From Dendrocalamus latiflorus (taxonomy: Eukaryota > Streptophyta > Magnoliopsida > Poales > Poaceae): a DNA stretch of 64,000 bases. Numbering within the stretch: position 1 is the stretch's first letter; each line of letters begins with the position of its first letter. The notes under the pieces are model-generated. The model was given only the letters and a program-made list of their open reading frames with translations, searched no databases and was not told where the DNA came from. The translations under genes and the position numbers were made by a program. Positions 44,915 through 57,764 of this stretch are shown here, piece by piece. The stretch is taken from NCBI GenBank assembly GCA_017311315.1, contig CM029640.1:12058640-12122639 (forward strand), written 5' to 3'.

Positions 44915-47264
44915 GTTTTTTGGCTGCTGTGACTCTTGTTTCGCTTGGTTCTTCACTGCTTCTTTCTCGTATGTTTTTAGCATGAAGTTCCAGAGAGTTT
45001 GAGCCTTCCTTTTCATAGTTTTTCATAGCTATCAGAGAGGAGACTCGCATGTGGATACTTGGGGGCATATTTTAAAGAGGCACCATTCACCCCCCCCCCT
45101 CTATTGCCATATCCGATCCTACAGTTTCATTAAGGAAGATATTGAAGGACCATGTAAGAAGGTCTTGTTTAATGTTGTGATGAACCATTGGAATATTTTT
45201 GGAGTGGTTATTTGTCTTTGCAAAGATTGCATTTGATTTGGACTGTGTTCTGGAAGTTCCAGAAAAACAGGATTTTGGGAAGTGAGTCATGGATTGACTT
45301 GGATTGACCTGGGTCATTGCATTAAGGGTGTATGATGCATGTTTGACTAACGTGGGTTAAGTTGTTGAGAACTTGTGCCTGGAAGCGATTTCTTTATCTT
45401 TGGTTGTACAAGGACGCTCAGAGTCACCATGGTTGATGGCGAGGATCGAGGCTACGCTCGGGGAGGAGCCAAGGTCCAAAACGATCAAGTATGCCAGGTG
45501 AGATGGTGAGCTCAAGCATAGCACGATAAAAGTGGGAAATGTTGAAGGCGAGTTTGAATGACGGGGTTGCACCATATGGCTTGGTCGGTCCAAGTGAGGC
45601 ATGATCCGATGGAACTAGAGTGGGAGAGACTTACCGACGCGCGGAAAGGTAATGGTGAATCTACACATGACAAGCATGGCAATTGTTTGCGTTGGAAGGA
45701 GGTGGCCCGGTCAAGAAAAGATATTTTGGTAGTTTGACCAAAATACTGGAATCTACCTTGGATCAAAACTGCGGCATATGAGTGACACTTGGAGAGCGGT
45801 TTAGGTTAACGAGAAGCTGATTTGATCAAGATGAATCAAGGGTAAGACTTAGTGGATTTCGGCTTATACGCTTTGAAAAGCGTGCATAAGTGAACATATA
45901 TGAATAAAACCTGTGTGTGGAGGGTTAACAGGTTTTTCCATTGTGCTAGGTGGATAATATCCATTAGGGCTAGGTGTGGCTGGTTAGCCCACCTATATAA
46001 AAGGATTGGGATGGAGATTTGTGTTAACCATCCAATCCATCTCTCTTGTGCTTTCATGTTTAAGGTTAGGGTTTGAGAGTTGAGTGCATTGTGTACTCTC
46101 TATCCTCCAAGGGGGAGTGACTGTAAAACTTACCTGCTTAAGTAAACAATACATCAATCTTTGATTAGTTCCTTGTCTATCTCATGTTTTAATTGATTTG
46201 TTCTTTATTTGGTGGGTTTTGATCTCCCCTCTTCATTCTTCTTGATCTTGCTGTATCAAGTACGTATAAGAGATGGAGATAACTTCTAAAAATCTATTTC
46301 CACCCATCTAGTCATTTTGATAGCAAGTTTATCAAGAAAACCCGGTTTTACTTGATTTGGCCTCAAAATGTAATTTCTTGATCCGTGGGTTTTTGACGTG
46401 TTTTCTTTTGTGTTCTTTCTTGTTGGGATATGTGGAAATACATCTAGATCCATCTTGGTCATCATCCACTCACGAGGAAGTTGTGTTCATAGATTTTGGT
46501 TTTGACTCGGTTTTCGTGCACCTTTTCTTCAAACTGAAAAATATCTCAATTTTGACCATGATTTTCATGATCGTTCCTTGGAATAGGTTCTTGATAACCC
46601 AGTGAAGATCCGTGCAAAATTTCATGTCATTTGGATCTACAGATCAAAAGTTTCATCGAATTTCAGATTCAAAATAGTGCTGAAATCACTATTCGTTAAC
46701 CTGAATTTAATGTAGCAAGTGGTCAGACCACCATTGGAGAGGTCAAACCGCCCAATCATTACCGCCATTTGTAAGCCGGTTAGACCGCCAGGGAGTATTA
46801 GCTTAAAGGTTTTGTGTTTTTGAGTCATTTGTCTTGAGTTTTTGGATAAAAGTTTTATTTTCTGCAACTGTGTAGTTGTGTGAGAATAGAATCTTGAATA
46901 CTTAGAGGAAAACTTCGAGTTAGCATTTTTCATTCTCCTTTGTTGCCATTCGGTCCAACACACCTGAATACGTGTTCTAGCCTATATGTGTCTATCGTCT
47001 TTTTTTCTCCTTATTTTGGAGAAATCTAGTTTTGCTGGCATAAATTAGCATATGGGTGGTTCACTTTGACTTTCTTGCTGAAAGTTTTATCTCGATTTTG
47101 CTCGTGCTCTACGAGTTTCCTTGACAATTATTTGGGCAATTTCTTGAAGTGCCGGGCTTCATTCCTCTGGTTAGCCAATTCTAGACCTAGGAGGCTAAGA
47201 TCCCACCATGTACACAGTAGACTACATGGGATTTGCCAAAGTTTACAAGTATATATAAAAAAAG

Positions 47265-48286
47265 AGAAATTTGATGATTTGCTCCACCTTTGTTTGCAAA
47301 CAGCTCATTTGCCCCACAGTTGATACAAATTGATTATTTGCCCCATCTTTGAATTTTCATTTGATCATTTGCCCTCTTTGCATTTCCAAACTATTTTCTA
47401 TTTTTGTAATGTTAAATTATATTACAAAATGATCAAATTGCCCACTGTCTCAATAGTGATGGCTGCGAGGAAACACGGTGTGTCGAACCCAGGACTCTTA
47501 AGCTTCTCCATGGTTACAGACGACCGTCTAGAGGAATTGCTTATTATCACCATCTTCGCCCCGTTCCCAGCAAGCTTCTTCACTGTAACAGCCATACTTC
47601 ACTTAACTAGCACACTTGCAATACAAAGAGGCTGAGGCAAACGGCTCGTTCGTCGGCACGGGCGGATGGCCGCTGTTCAGCCAAGCGGCCACCAACAACC
47701 GTTCATTGTTCTACAATTTCAGGATTGTGAGAGGCGATCGATAGCAAAGCTGTTCCATCATCGATCAGAAGAGAGACGTAGCAGTCCACAACTAACAAGA
47801 TGACAGATATTCTTTCAAAAGGATGGGGATAGAAGAGAGAGCTCATGGATAGTATTTTTGATACAGCTCAGGAAGGCACAGGGATGTTCATTGCGAATAT
47901 TTATGTCCCTTACACTGCGCGCGGCGCGGCTCGTCGGTTGGCACGGGCGGACGGCCGCCGTTCAGCCAGGCGGCCACCAACAGCAACCGAGCCATGCACT
48001 GGAATGGAATCAGAACAGCAATGGGCAAATTTTTACAAGCCCACGATGCAATGCGGCAACGCACGCAACCATGAGCACAGTTTGCACACACAAGTCATTA
48101 GAGTAGTGGACAATTTGGTCATTTTGTAATATAATTTAGCATTACAAAAATAGAAAATGGTTTAAAAATGCAAAGAGGGCAAATGATCAAATGAAAATTC
48201 AAAGATAGGGCAAATAATCAATTTATATCAACTGTAGGACAAATGAGCTATTTGCAAACAAAAATAGGGTAAATCATCAAATTTCT
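47265..48286. mobile_element. Pack-MULE-like element with 186-bp inverted ends
   Basis: Inverse copies at 47265-47450 and 48102-48286 start AGAAATTTGATGATTT. Flanks are the 10-bp ATAAAAAAAG on both sides (47255-47264 and 48287-48296), fitting a 9-11-bp Mutator TSD, although it is low-complexity. The GC-richer interior (about 47460-48100) has no transposase. It contains a roughly 60-bp segment twice in direct orientation (about 47642-47701 and 47926-47988, GGCACGGGCGGA...GCGGCCACCAACA), which suggests captured host sequence. The source gene is not recognised. Confidence 0.82.
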
Positions 48287-49050
48287 ATAAAAAAAGGGAA
48301 AGGAATTCTCTGGGCCATCCACCAAGTATAAATAAAAGGGAAAGGAATCCTCGGGCCATCCACCATTCATTCTCTTAGATCAACTTGGATGGACGCTGAG
48401 GGAGAGGGGCCTCACGGGAGGCCTCCCTCACTGGATTTTTCTCTAAATAAAAGGCAATTGAGTTACAGTATGTGGAACTATGAATGGAAATTGATTTTTT
48501 TTGAATTGCAATTGAATTGATCACAAACAAGTTTGACCATATCTCGCAAGATCCTACATCGCAAACAAGTTCTAAAAAAATGCAATTTTTTCTCCGTACT
48601 ACCGGTAGTCAAGTGTGATCGGCAATGAACAATGAGTCTTACAAGCATGCATGACGCTAACGAGCGCAAATGCACCTGATCATATACATATTCTACTTAA
48701 ATAACGTGCAGGCCGATAAGAATATGAGATTCATATGTCTAATTTGAATGGGCCAGGAATCTGACAGAATACCAATTAATTAATCCCTATCCCACTACGT
48801 TCCGGCCAATGGGCACAGGTGCCAAATGGAAACGAGCAAGCAATCACAAGCACTGGTCTCTTCCTTTGCCAGGCAGACGGGACAACGTTGTGCAGAACAC
48901 TAACCATGTCAAACCCAAGCAAGATCACACAAGCTGGCAACACTACGTACAATCTGAAGAAAAATATTATACTACTGACCTACATGCGTACCAAAAACTT
49001 CCTTTTGACTAGAAAGTAGAAAAAATCAGCAAGTATCCAGAGAGTTTCAG
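48287..49050. other. Intergenic upstream of XTH
   Basis: A short direct duplication (AAAGGGAAAGGAAT...GGGCCATCCACC) occurs at about 48294-48330 and 48335-48364. No gene. Confidence 0.5.
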
Positions 49051-49054
49051 CTAG

Positions 49055-49061
49055 TATATAA
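49055..49061 (+). promoter_or_regulatory. TATA box of XTH
   Basis: TATATAA, followed by GTCCCTGTC, about 115 bp before the ATG. The same context lies ahead of the broken paralogue. Confidence 0.7.
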
Positions 49062-49175
49062 GTCCCTGTCACCCTCTGCATTTTTCATCAAGTCTTGGAC
49101 ACTTTTCAGAATCTGAGAAATTTTCATACGCTAAGAAGAAGAGAGAATTGCATAGCTTCCTTCAAGGCGAAGGAG

Positions 49176-51104
49176 ATGGAGAGCTCGAGGGCTCTCTTTC
49201 TTGTTGCGGCGATCGCTGCGGCGGTGGTCGGCCTCGCCGGCGCCAACTTCCGGGACGAGTGCGACATCCCGTGGGAGCCTCAGAACGCCAGGTTCACCGG
49301 CGACGGCAACGGCCTCTCGCTCTCCCTTGTCAGCAACTCGTCAGGTGCTACCGAATCAGAGACTCCTATGCTTTCTTTAATTCGCAATGATTTGGTCCTT
49401 CATCAATATTCTCAAGCTTTGCATGCAATTTGCATGAACACACACGAAGATATACATTCATTTCTGCATGCAATTTGCATGAACACACATGAAGATATAC
49501 ATCCATATGGACTCATTTCTTTAGGGCCCATTCCAAACATCAATAACTTCTAGATTTTAAAAGCCAAAAATTATTTGAAACACGTTGGATTTTCAACGTG
49601 GTATTTTTCTTTTGTATTATTCGTAGAGATATAACAGTGCTTTCTATTTCTTTTTAATTAAATATCTCAGAAAATCTAACGGTCGCTACAGTATTATTTT
49701 AACCACGACATTTTAGAATATAGCCTAAATTGCATACATACACGTACATCTTGATAGATACAAGCATATTTGTTTGTAGTGCGGTGATTCTTATGTGTAC
49801 GTCCAAAACTCTGTATGGTACGTTTCTTCAGGCTGCATGCTGCGGACAAAGAAGCAGTTCATCTACGGGAGCGTGTCCACTCGCATCCAGCTCGTCCCGG
49901 GCAACTCGGCCGGCACCGTCACCACGTACTACGTACGCACCCTCAATCCCAATTTACCTAGTTTCTTTACCAAGTAATTAGTATAAAATCAACAGTAACT
50001 AGTAAAAAAATAAGCTTTTAATTAACATTCACTGCACATGTGCATTATATCATTCAGACGTCGTCCGTTGGCGACAAGCACGACGAGATCGACTTCGAGT
50101 TTCTGGGGAACGAGACCGGGCAGCCCTACACCTTCCACACCAACGTCTACGCCGCCGGCGTCGGCGACAAGGAGATGCAGTTCAAGCCGTGGTTCGACCC
50201 CACCGACGGCCTCCACAACTACACCATCTTCTGGAGCCCCTGCATGATCGTGTAAGCCTGCCCGCCAATTCTTCTCCCGGCAAACTCTACGACGAACTTT
50301 TTCTTTTCACTCCATCGTTCCATTACGAAATTTATTTCTTTTCAAAGATTAAGAAAGAATCGAAATAGCTTGAAATAAATAATAATAATTGTTCGATGTA
50401 ACCTTGCCCTAAGAATTAGTTATTGATACATGATATAAACCATTCTAATGAATTAATTGACTTCTTTTACTTATTGAAACAAATATCTAATATATATGTT
50501 AGTGTTCTAAGATTAAAAGTCTAGTTTAAATAAAAAATCTGCTTTATGCATTCTTAAATGGTATAAACGAGGGTTCTAATATCTCGTAGAAATTATTTGT
50601 TATGTCATAATCAGAGCAAACTGAGAAGCAAAATATCTCATTTCCGACGACGAATGAAACTCGATGCTCGGGACGGAAAATGATCGAGACCAATTAACTA
50701 ATGCATGCAGGTGGTACGTGGACGACATCCCGATCAGGGTGTTCCGCAACTACGAGAGCAGCAACGGCGTGGCGTACCCGACGAGCCGGCCGATGTACGC
50801 CTACTCGAGCATCTGGGCGGCGGAGGACTGGGCCACGCAGGGCGGCCGCGTCAAGACCGACTGGAGCAAGGCGCCCTTCGTCGCCAACTACCGCGACATC
50901 CACCTCGACGTCTGCGAGTGCTACAGCAACGGCGGCTGCGCGGCGGCTGGCGCCGGCGGGTACGCGCCGCCGTGCCGGCTCAGCGACGAGCAGCTGGGGA
51001 AGATGCGGTGGGTGCAGGACAAGTACAGGATCTACGACTACTGCGTCGACTCCAAGCGATACAACGGCACGGTGCCCGTCGAGTGCGGCCTGCCGCAGTA
51101 CTGA
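49176..51104 (+). CDS. XTH: Xyloglucan endotransglucosylase/hydrolase, 285 residues, four exons
   Basis: Exons 49176-49344, 49832-49932, 50058-50251 and 50711-51104, all with GT-AG introns and joining in frame. The enzyme acts in the cell wall, cutting xyloglucan and rejoining it to another chain (endotransglucosylase) or to water (hydrolase). Seen: signal peptide of about 23 residues ending AGA-NFRDEC; the GH16 active site HDEIDFEFLG at 98-107, with nucleophile Glu100, helper Asp102 and acid/base Glu104; the N-E-T glycosylation site right behind it; WYVDDIPIRVF; and a C-terminal XET domain with paired cysteines ending ECGLPQY. Length is normal for the family. Start choice: the ATG opens directly onto the signal peptide and follows the TATA box by about 115 bp. 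It is a paralogue of the broken copy at 22.4 kb, so this may be the only functional one locally. Confidence 0.95.
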
Positions 51105-51696
51105 TCGATCAATCGATTCGAGCGAGCTGTTCGATATCGCTCCGATCGTGACATGGAGAACGGAGGAGCGTTGCTGCCGCGTTCGTCTATTGCTATTTTG
51201 TCCCGATTGATTCGAACATTATATTGATATATATATTTTACTTCTTTTTGTAATTCACAGTTATTTTTATTTTGTATTTTTTTACAAGCATATACTTGTA
51301 TATTTGCATGCTATAACATATATACGTGAAGACCCGGTCCATACGTACTCTGCATGTATATCTGTTTCCTGTTTTTTTTTTTTTGGTTGTTGTTGGTGAG
51401 GTTCATTCCATATCGTCCTTAACTCTAAAATTGACCGTCCAATAAGCCTCTCATTGTACCACGTCATCTTTTCTTTAATAACCTTTAGATGAAAAGGCCT
51501 CCTCACTGTGCCACGTCATATTTACGTTAATACCCTTACTGTTATAGAACGTACAATAGAAATAGACGACCAAAAGAACAAAAGACACAGATTTAACATA
51601 AAAATTCTTATAAGAAAAACCACAGACACGATGGTAAAATTCACTATATGAAAAGATATTACAATGAGCCTCTCACTCTTCCTATGGACTAATGGG
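51105..51696. other. XTH 3' flank
   Basis: A+T-rich 3' untranslated and intergenic sequence. The run of T near 51369-51382 is the only simple repeat. No gene. Confidence 0.5.
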
Positions 51697-52149
51697 TGTT
51701 AGGGGCCTTAAACATCACGCATGTCACATAATCTGCTAGCCTAACACTAGAACACCTAGGGTTTGGGGGGCAGGGAGACTTACGGTCGCCGATGAACGCC
51801 ATGAGCGAAGACCTGTGCCTGCGTGATGCAGGCGTGAGGCAGTGGTCGGTGAAGATCCGGTGAGCTCGCGGTTCGGGGTCGCCGGCGTCGTCCTACAGTG
51901 GCGGTCGGCGGCCTTCCCGTTGCTTGACAGCGCGCGGTAGATCGGTTTGCTTAGAGTTTTGTTCAGGGTGTTGAACTCTCACGAGAACCTCCTCATTCGT
52001 GAGAGGCCGGTGCCCCAACCTTATATATGGCGCTGTTGCAACAGGGGACCGTAACCAAAACAGTTAGCTCCCTCGATCAGGGCGCGTAGACGTGGGTGTC
52101 ACCCCACGTCTCCCTCTCCTGGCCGTTTGGCCTAGATCAATATCCAACA
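51697..52149 (-). repeat. Copia-3 3' LTR
   Basis: 453 bp. A polypurine tract, AACGGGGAGAA on the minus strand, abuts it at 52150-52160. Confidence 0.92.
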
Positions 52150-52340
52150 TTCTCCCCGTTGATCGCAAGGCTAAACATCATAAGCCCTTTCTCAATAAAA
52201 GTTCACACCAAAGTAATGCTTCACAACAGTCAATTAAGTACCGCTGGACATCAGTACTTATAGTGCTCCCTTCTATATCGATCGGGTAACATAATACTTC
52301 ATGGGAGTTGGTTACTTTATATGGTCATCTTATTCCAGAA

Positions 52341-52850
52341 TCACAGGCTCTCCAATAAACCCATGCCGGCAACATGATCACGAAAAATATTGGGTGGTAA
52401 GCCTTTTGTGAGCGGATCCGCAAGCATAAATTTAGTTCCAATATGCTCAACCTTAATTGTTTGATCCTGGACTCTATCTTTCACAACATGATACTTTATG
52501 TCAATGTGCTTGGCAGCTGCACTCGACTTGTTGTTACTTGAATAGAAAACTGCGGGTTGATTGTCGCAGTACAAAATGAGTGGTCTAGAAATGCTGTCTA
52601 CCACTCTCAATCCCGGGATAAAGTTCTTAAGCCATACAGCCTGCCCGGTAGCCTCATAACATGCCACAAATTCAGCCTGCATTGTCGACGATGCAGTAAG
52701 TGTTTGCTTTACACTTTTCCATGAAATTGCTGCTCCTGCGAGGGTGAAAATATAACCTGATGTGGACTTCTTAGTGTCTTTACACCCCGCAAAATCAGCA
52801 TTAGAATAACCGACAACCTCAAGGTTATCGCATTTTCTATATGTGAGCAT
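52341..52850 (-). pseudogene. Copia-3 RNase H
   Basis: Contains GYSNADFAGCKDTKKSTSGY, AEFVACYEATGQAVWL, YCDNQPAVF and HIDIKYHVVKD, the order of copia RNase H. It ends near the 3' LTR. It is in a different frame from the RT part, so a frameshift lies between 52850 and 53083. Confidence 0.88.
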
Positions 52851-53082
52851 GTGACCTTTAGTGCCTTTTATATAGCGCAGGACTTTCTTAACGGTTTTCT
52901 AGTGGTCCGGTCCTGGATTTGACTGATATCTGCCAAGCATCCCGGTAACAAAAGCTAAATCAGGGCGCGTACATACTTGAGCATACATAATACTTCCGAC
53001 AGTAGAAGTGTAAGGTATAGCCTTCATCTGATCAGATTCATAGTCATTCTTTGGGCATTGAAATTTTCCAAACTTATCGCCC

Positions 53083-53943
53083 TTAACAATAGGAGCAGGC
53101 GAGGCAGATCATTTTATGCATATTGTATTTCTTCAGTACTCTGTCAATGTATGACTTTTGTGATAAACCTAATATTCCTTTGGACCTATCTCGGTGAATT
53201 TCAATACCAAGAACATAAGATGCTTCACCGAGATCCTTCATATCAAAATTGGACGAGAGAAATCTTTTAGTTTCCCGCAGCATGTCCACACTGCTGCTGG
53301 CCAATAATATATCGTCCACATAAAGAATTAAGAAGGTGTAATTACTCCCCCTGAACTTAACATATGTACAATTATCAACATCATTCTCTTTAAATCCAAA
53401 TTTCCTTATGACTTCATCAAACTTAAGGTACCATTGCCTAGAAGTTTGCTTCAGGCCATATATGGATTTCCTTAGCTTGCATCCCAAATGTTCCTCGTCT
53501 TCCACAACAAAACCTTCCGGTTGTGTCATGTAAACGTCCTCATACAAGTCTCCATTCAGGAATGCAGTCTTAACGTCCATTTGGTGCAACTCTAAATCCC
53601 AATGTGCTGTGAGCGCCATTATGATTCTAAATGAATCTTTGATTGAGACAGGCGAAAAGGTTTCATTATAGTCAATGCATTCTCTCTGTGTAAACCCTTT
53701 CGCTACAAGTCTTGCCTTAAACCTTTCGACATTCCCTTTGGAGTCACGTTTTGTTTTGTAGACCCATTTGCAGCCTACTGTTTTGGCTCCATTAGGAATT
53801 TCCACTAAGTCCCATACACCATTATCGCCCATAGACTTAATTTCATCTTTCGTGGCATCTAGCCACTTGGATGAATCCTTACTCTTCATAGCTTCCTTAT
53901 AAGAGCTAGGATCATCCACCTTCCCAAGATCATCCTCATTCAA
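53083..53943 (-). pseudogene. Copia-3 reverse transcriptase
   Basis: Motifs GCKWVYKTKRDSKGN, MDVKTAFLNGDLYEDVY, SIYGLKQTSRQWYLKF and the active site YVDDILLAS. It shares a frame with the integrase segment, from which a TAG at 54049-54051 separates it. Confidence 0.9.
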
Positions 53944-54048
53944 GTAAACCTCATAATCACTTGGGATAGCAGATCTCCTTACTCATTCTGATCTCCTGAC
54001 AGGTTCATTAGCAGGCTCATTAGGCTGTTCATTAATTATCACAGAGGG

Positions 54049-55245
54049 CTATGAAGGCTCATCATTAGGTGCCGCACTTGTACTTTCAGAGCCCTCAACA
54101 GAAGGAGTAGCCACAGAATTAACTGGAAACGCAACAGGAGTTGCAACTACAGGATCAACTGTGGGCACAACCAGTTGGGGCATAGGAAAATTAGTCTGTC
54201 GGATTAGCGGTGAAGCAACATAAATCCGCTTCTCCTCAAGATCAATTTTCCTAGGCTCCAAGTCGCCACTGATGCCATCATTTTCCAAGAACACAGCGTG
54301 CCTTGTCTCTACAAATTTTGTAGTACGATCTGGACAATAGAATCGGTACCCTTTAGACTTATCAGGGTAGCCGATAAAATGGCAACTCACAGTCTTGGGA
54401 TCTAATTTCCCAATTTGTGGGTTAAATACTTTAGCTTCAGCTGCACAACCCCACACATGGAGATAGTTCAAACTTGGTTTTTTCCCAGTCCATAATTCAT
54501 AAGGTGTTTTAGGCACTGATTTACTGGGAATCCGATTGAGTATGTGTGCAGCGGTCTTTAATGCTTCCATCCATAACTTTACTGGTAAAGTGGAGTAACT
54601 CAACATACTTCGAACCATGTCCATAAGTGTGCGGTTTCTTCTTTCCGCTACTCCATTTTGCTGGGGATCACCAGGCGTTGAGTACTGGGCGACTATACCA
54701 TTTTCTTGTAGGAACCTGGCAAAAGGACCAGGAATCTGCCCATAAGTTGCGTGTCGCCCATAATACTCTCCCCCACAATCCGAGCGCACTACTTTAATCT
54801 TTAGATTGTGCTAATTTTCGACTTCAACCTTAAATATCTTAAATTTATCAAGTACTTCCGATCTTTCTTTAATAGGATAGATATAGCCATAACGTGAGTA
54901 ATCATCAGTGAACGTAATGAAAGAATCATAACCATCCACTGATGTCACAGGGAAAGGACCACATATGTCAGTATGAATTAATTCTAAAATCCCTGTGCTT
55001 CGAGTAGCACCTTTCTTTATTTGCTTTACATACTTGCCTTTGATACAATCAAGGCAATGATCATCCGAATCATTAAAGTCTAAAGGGTGGAGAATTTCAT
55101 CTTTAATGAGACGTTCAATTCTCCCACTCGAAATGTGGCCTAAACGACAGTGCCACAATTTCGATGAAGTCTCATCAATTCGCTTGCGCTTTTTATTCAC
55201 ATCACATACATTCATGGATATAGGATAATCTTGCAGGGATAACAT
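54049..55245 (-). pseudogene. Copia-3 integrase
   Basis: The upstream half has the zinc finger (LWHCRLGHI ... HCLDCIKGK) and catalytic Asp in LIHTDICGPF. A TAG at 54811-54813 follows, and the same frame resumes at the second Asp (RSDCGGEYY) and Glu (QNGVAERRNRTLMDM), then the C-terminal domain (TPYELWTGKKP, VWGCAAEAKV). Inactive because of the nonsense codons. Confidence 0.9.
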
Positions 55246-55260
55246 ATAAAGCTTGTCGTG

Positions 55261-56556
55261 TCAGATGGCACGACCAACATTATCATTATTAAAATAAATC
55301 AAACACATTCCGTGTCCAAAATTACAAGAATATCCATCATTATCTAATAATGAAATGGAAATTAAGTTTCTTCTCATCGAGGGAACATAAAGAACATTAT
55401 TAAGTTTCATTACAAAACCATTATTCAAAACTAAAGAAACCGATCCAATAGCTTGAATTTCGGCTTCCATCCCATTAGCCACTCTTAGGCTTCTTTCCCC
55501 TCTGAGACTTCTCAACATATGGAATCCCTGCAAGGAATTTGTAACGTGCACAGTGGCACCAGAATCAATCCACCAAGAATTTATAGGAAAATCAGCATAA
55601 AATGCTTCATCAACAAAAGTAATTTTATAAGTACCTTTCTTGGCGAGCCATTTCAGCCATCCAGGACAATCATCTTTGAAGTGGTCCTTCGACTGACAAA
55701 AATAGCACTCATCACTTTTCTTCTGTCCATTTGAGCTCCCAGGACCTGAAGCGTTTTTAGGCGCCTTAGGATGCTGTGGGTGCTGTGGCTTCTGATAAGG
55801 GGAATAGGCTTGTTCCTTCTTTCCCTTTCCTTTATAGTCACCTCTATTTCTAGAGGGACCAGCTTTATTTGAGGAGCCGACTTGATTCACAAAATCAGTA
55901 GCCCCCTCAGCTTTGAGCCTCTCTTCCTCCTGAGAAACATTAGCGATCAACTCGCTCATGGTCCACTTGTCCTTAATGGTGTTATAGTTCACCTTGAAAG
56001 CTTCAAATTACTTAGGAAGAGACATCATAATGTAATGGACAATGAAACCATTAGAAATTGCCATGTCCATTGTCTTAAGTCTGGCAGCAATATTGATTAT
56101 GGTCAATATGTGCTCACGGACATTTCCAGTACCATTGTACTTAGTGTTCATGAGCCTGTGCATCAGTGTGGTAGCATAAACTTTAGAGGACCCCTTAAAG
56201 TGATCCTCGATGGAGGACAAATAGTCTTTTACCCTTTCCTTTTCAGGGATTGCTCCCCTTATGGCTTCACTGATGGAGTTCTTCATTACAGCAAGTGAAA
56301 CACGGTTAGACCGCTCCCACTTCTCAGCATTAGTTTTGTACTCCTTCATTTTGTCATCAAAATTGTCTTCCCCTTCCTTAGGAGCGACAGGCTCATCGAA
56401 CCTGAACGCATAGTCCAGATCCAAGAGCTGGAAAGTTGTCATAAGCGTAAACTTCCATTTATGGAAGTTACTACCATTAAGTGGCCCAATTGCATTAACT
56501 TGAGCGGAAACAGAAGCAGCTGAAAAAATTTTAAAATTTACATTAGGAAAGCGCAT
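55261..56556 (-). pseudogene. Copia-3 gag, zinc knuckle and protease
   Basis: The gag N-terminal part (56556-56008) has GPLNGSNFHKWKFTLMTTF and EHILTIINIAARLKTM, a UBN2-type gag, stopped by TAA (56008-56010). The frame resumes with TMSELIANVSQEEERL, a CCHC knuckle CYFCQSKDHFKDDC, the protease motif WWIDSGATVHVTNS and MRRNLISISLL, and stops at TGA (55261-55263). Confidence 0.9.
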
Positions 56557-57750
56557 AACTAATTTGCATGAAAGTTAATCTTACGTTGGTATGATTAACA
56601 ACATGCTCATAAGAATTTTTCGCATCACCGTTGGGCAGAAACGAAAAATTTAACATAATTTATCACATGCAATTACAATTAACGTTGGTCAAAGAGTAAT
56701 AACATAAAAATTAGACATAATAACAAACATAATTGATAACATGCAATTACAATTAACGTTGGTCCAAAAGTAATAGCATGTAAAATTAAACATAACCCTC
56801 TAATTGAATTTCTTGTTGGTTCCATTCAATTAGGGGCATGACACCAGGCAGCAGAAATAATAACATAATATTTTTCAGCAGCTTAAAGACATTATATAGT
56901 AATATTTTCATGAGCGTCATCAAATAATCATTAATCATACATGAGATAAAACCATAAATACATGAAATATATATTGAAAATAAAAACCCAACAGTCTAAA
57001 AATCGGCCCAAAACTAGGCCTTTAACCCATAAAACTGCGCAACCCATGGCAAAAAAAATCCCGCGCGGGCCCAAAAGCCCCCCGCAGGCCAACAGCAATA
57101 TTTTTTTTGTAAAACGGCCTACCGGCCGGCCCAGCAGCCGCTCCTCGCGGCCCAACATCCCGCACGCCCCGGCCAGCCCATCTGGCCCCGCCTGATCTCG
57201 GCCGCCCATGCGATCGGACGGCTCCGAGCGAAAATCGCCCGAGCAAAACCGAGCGCCGGCGCTGGCTCCCCAAACCCTAACCTCATTTGGCGTCTCCCCT
57301 CCGAAAAACAAGCGAGCGAGAGAGCATAAGCCGAAGCGGAGTGCAGCCGCCGGCCGGACGGCGCAGAGGCGACGGGCGGAGGCCGCGCCGTCGCGGGCGC
57401 TCTCGGTGACGCGCGCACGCGGTGACTGGCGACCAAGAAGGCGGCGCGCGGACCGGCGATGGCGGCGGCCGAACATGGAGGTGGCGTGCTGGCCGGCGAT
57501 GGTGGCGGCAAGGGCGGGAACAAAAACGTAAGTGCCGCCACCTCATGTAGGGTTTGGGGATTTGGGAGAAAAACTTTAGGGTTCACCATGATTTTGCGTT
57601 CTAGGGTTCGGGATTCATCAAACTTTTGGGAAAAAGTAGGGTTTGCAAACAATCCTCCGATTCCCCTCCTTCTAACCTGCTACCCGAGTCCAAGAACAAC
57701 CCTAATCCGAGACATAGGCATGCGGCTAGGGTTCTAGGAGACTAGCAGTT

Positions 57751-57762
57751 GCTTTGATACCA
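57751..57762 (-). other. Copia-3 primer-binding site
   Basis: TGGTATCAAAGC on the minus strand, 2 bases from the 5' LTR; matches initiator tRNA-Met with one change. Confidence 0.8.
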
Positions 57763-57764
57763 AA

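Larger units (their letters stand above)
42793..47264. other. Noncoding stretch, probably 3' untranslated/LTR remains of the copia relic
   Basis: A purine run AAAGGGGGAAAAAGATCAG at about 42865 may be the polypurine tract. Two tandem-repeat arrays lie further on, listed separately. Copies of the words in those arrays appear again at about 45430-45490 and 46720-46800 (for example GGTCAGACCACC), suggesting one large LTR or UTR. No gene is supported. Confidence 0.4.
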
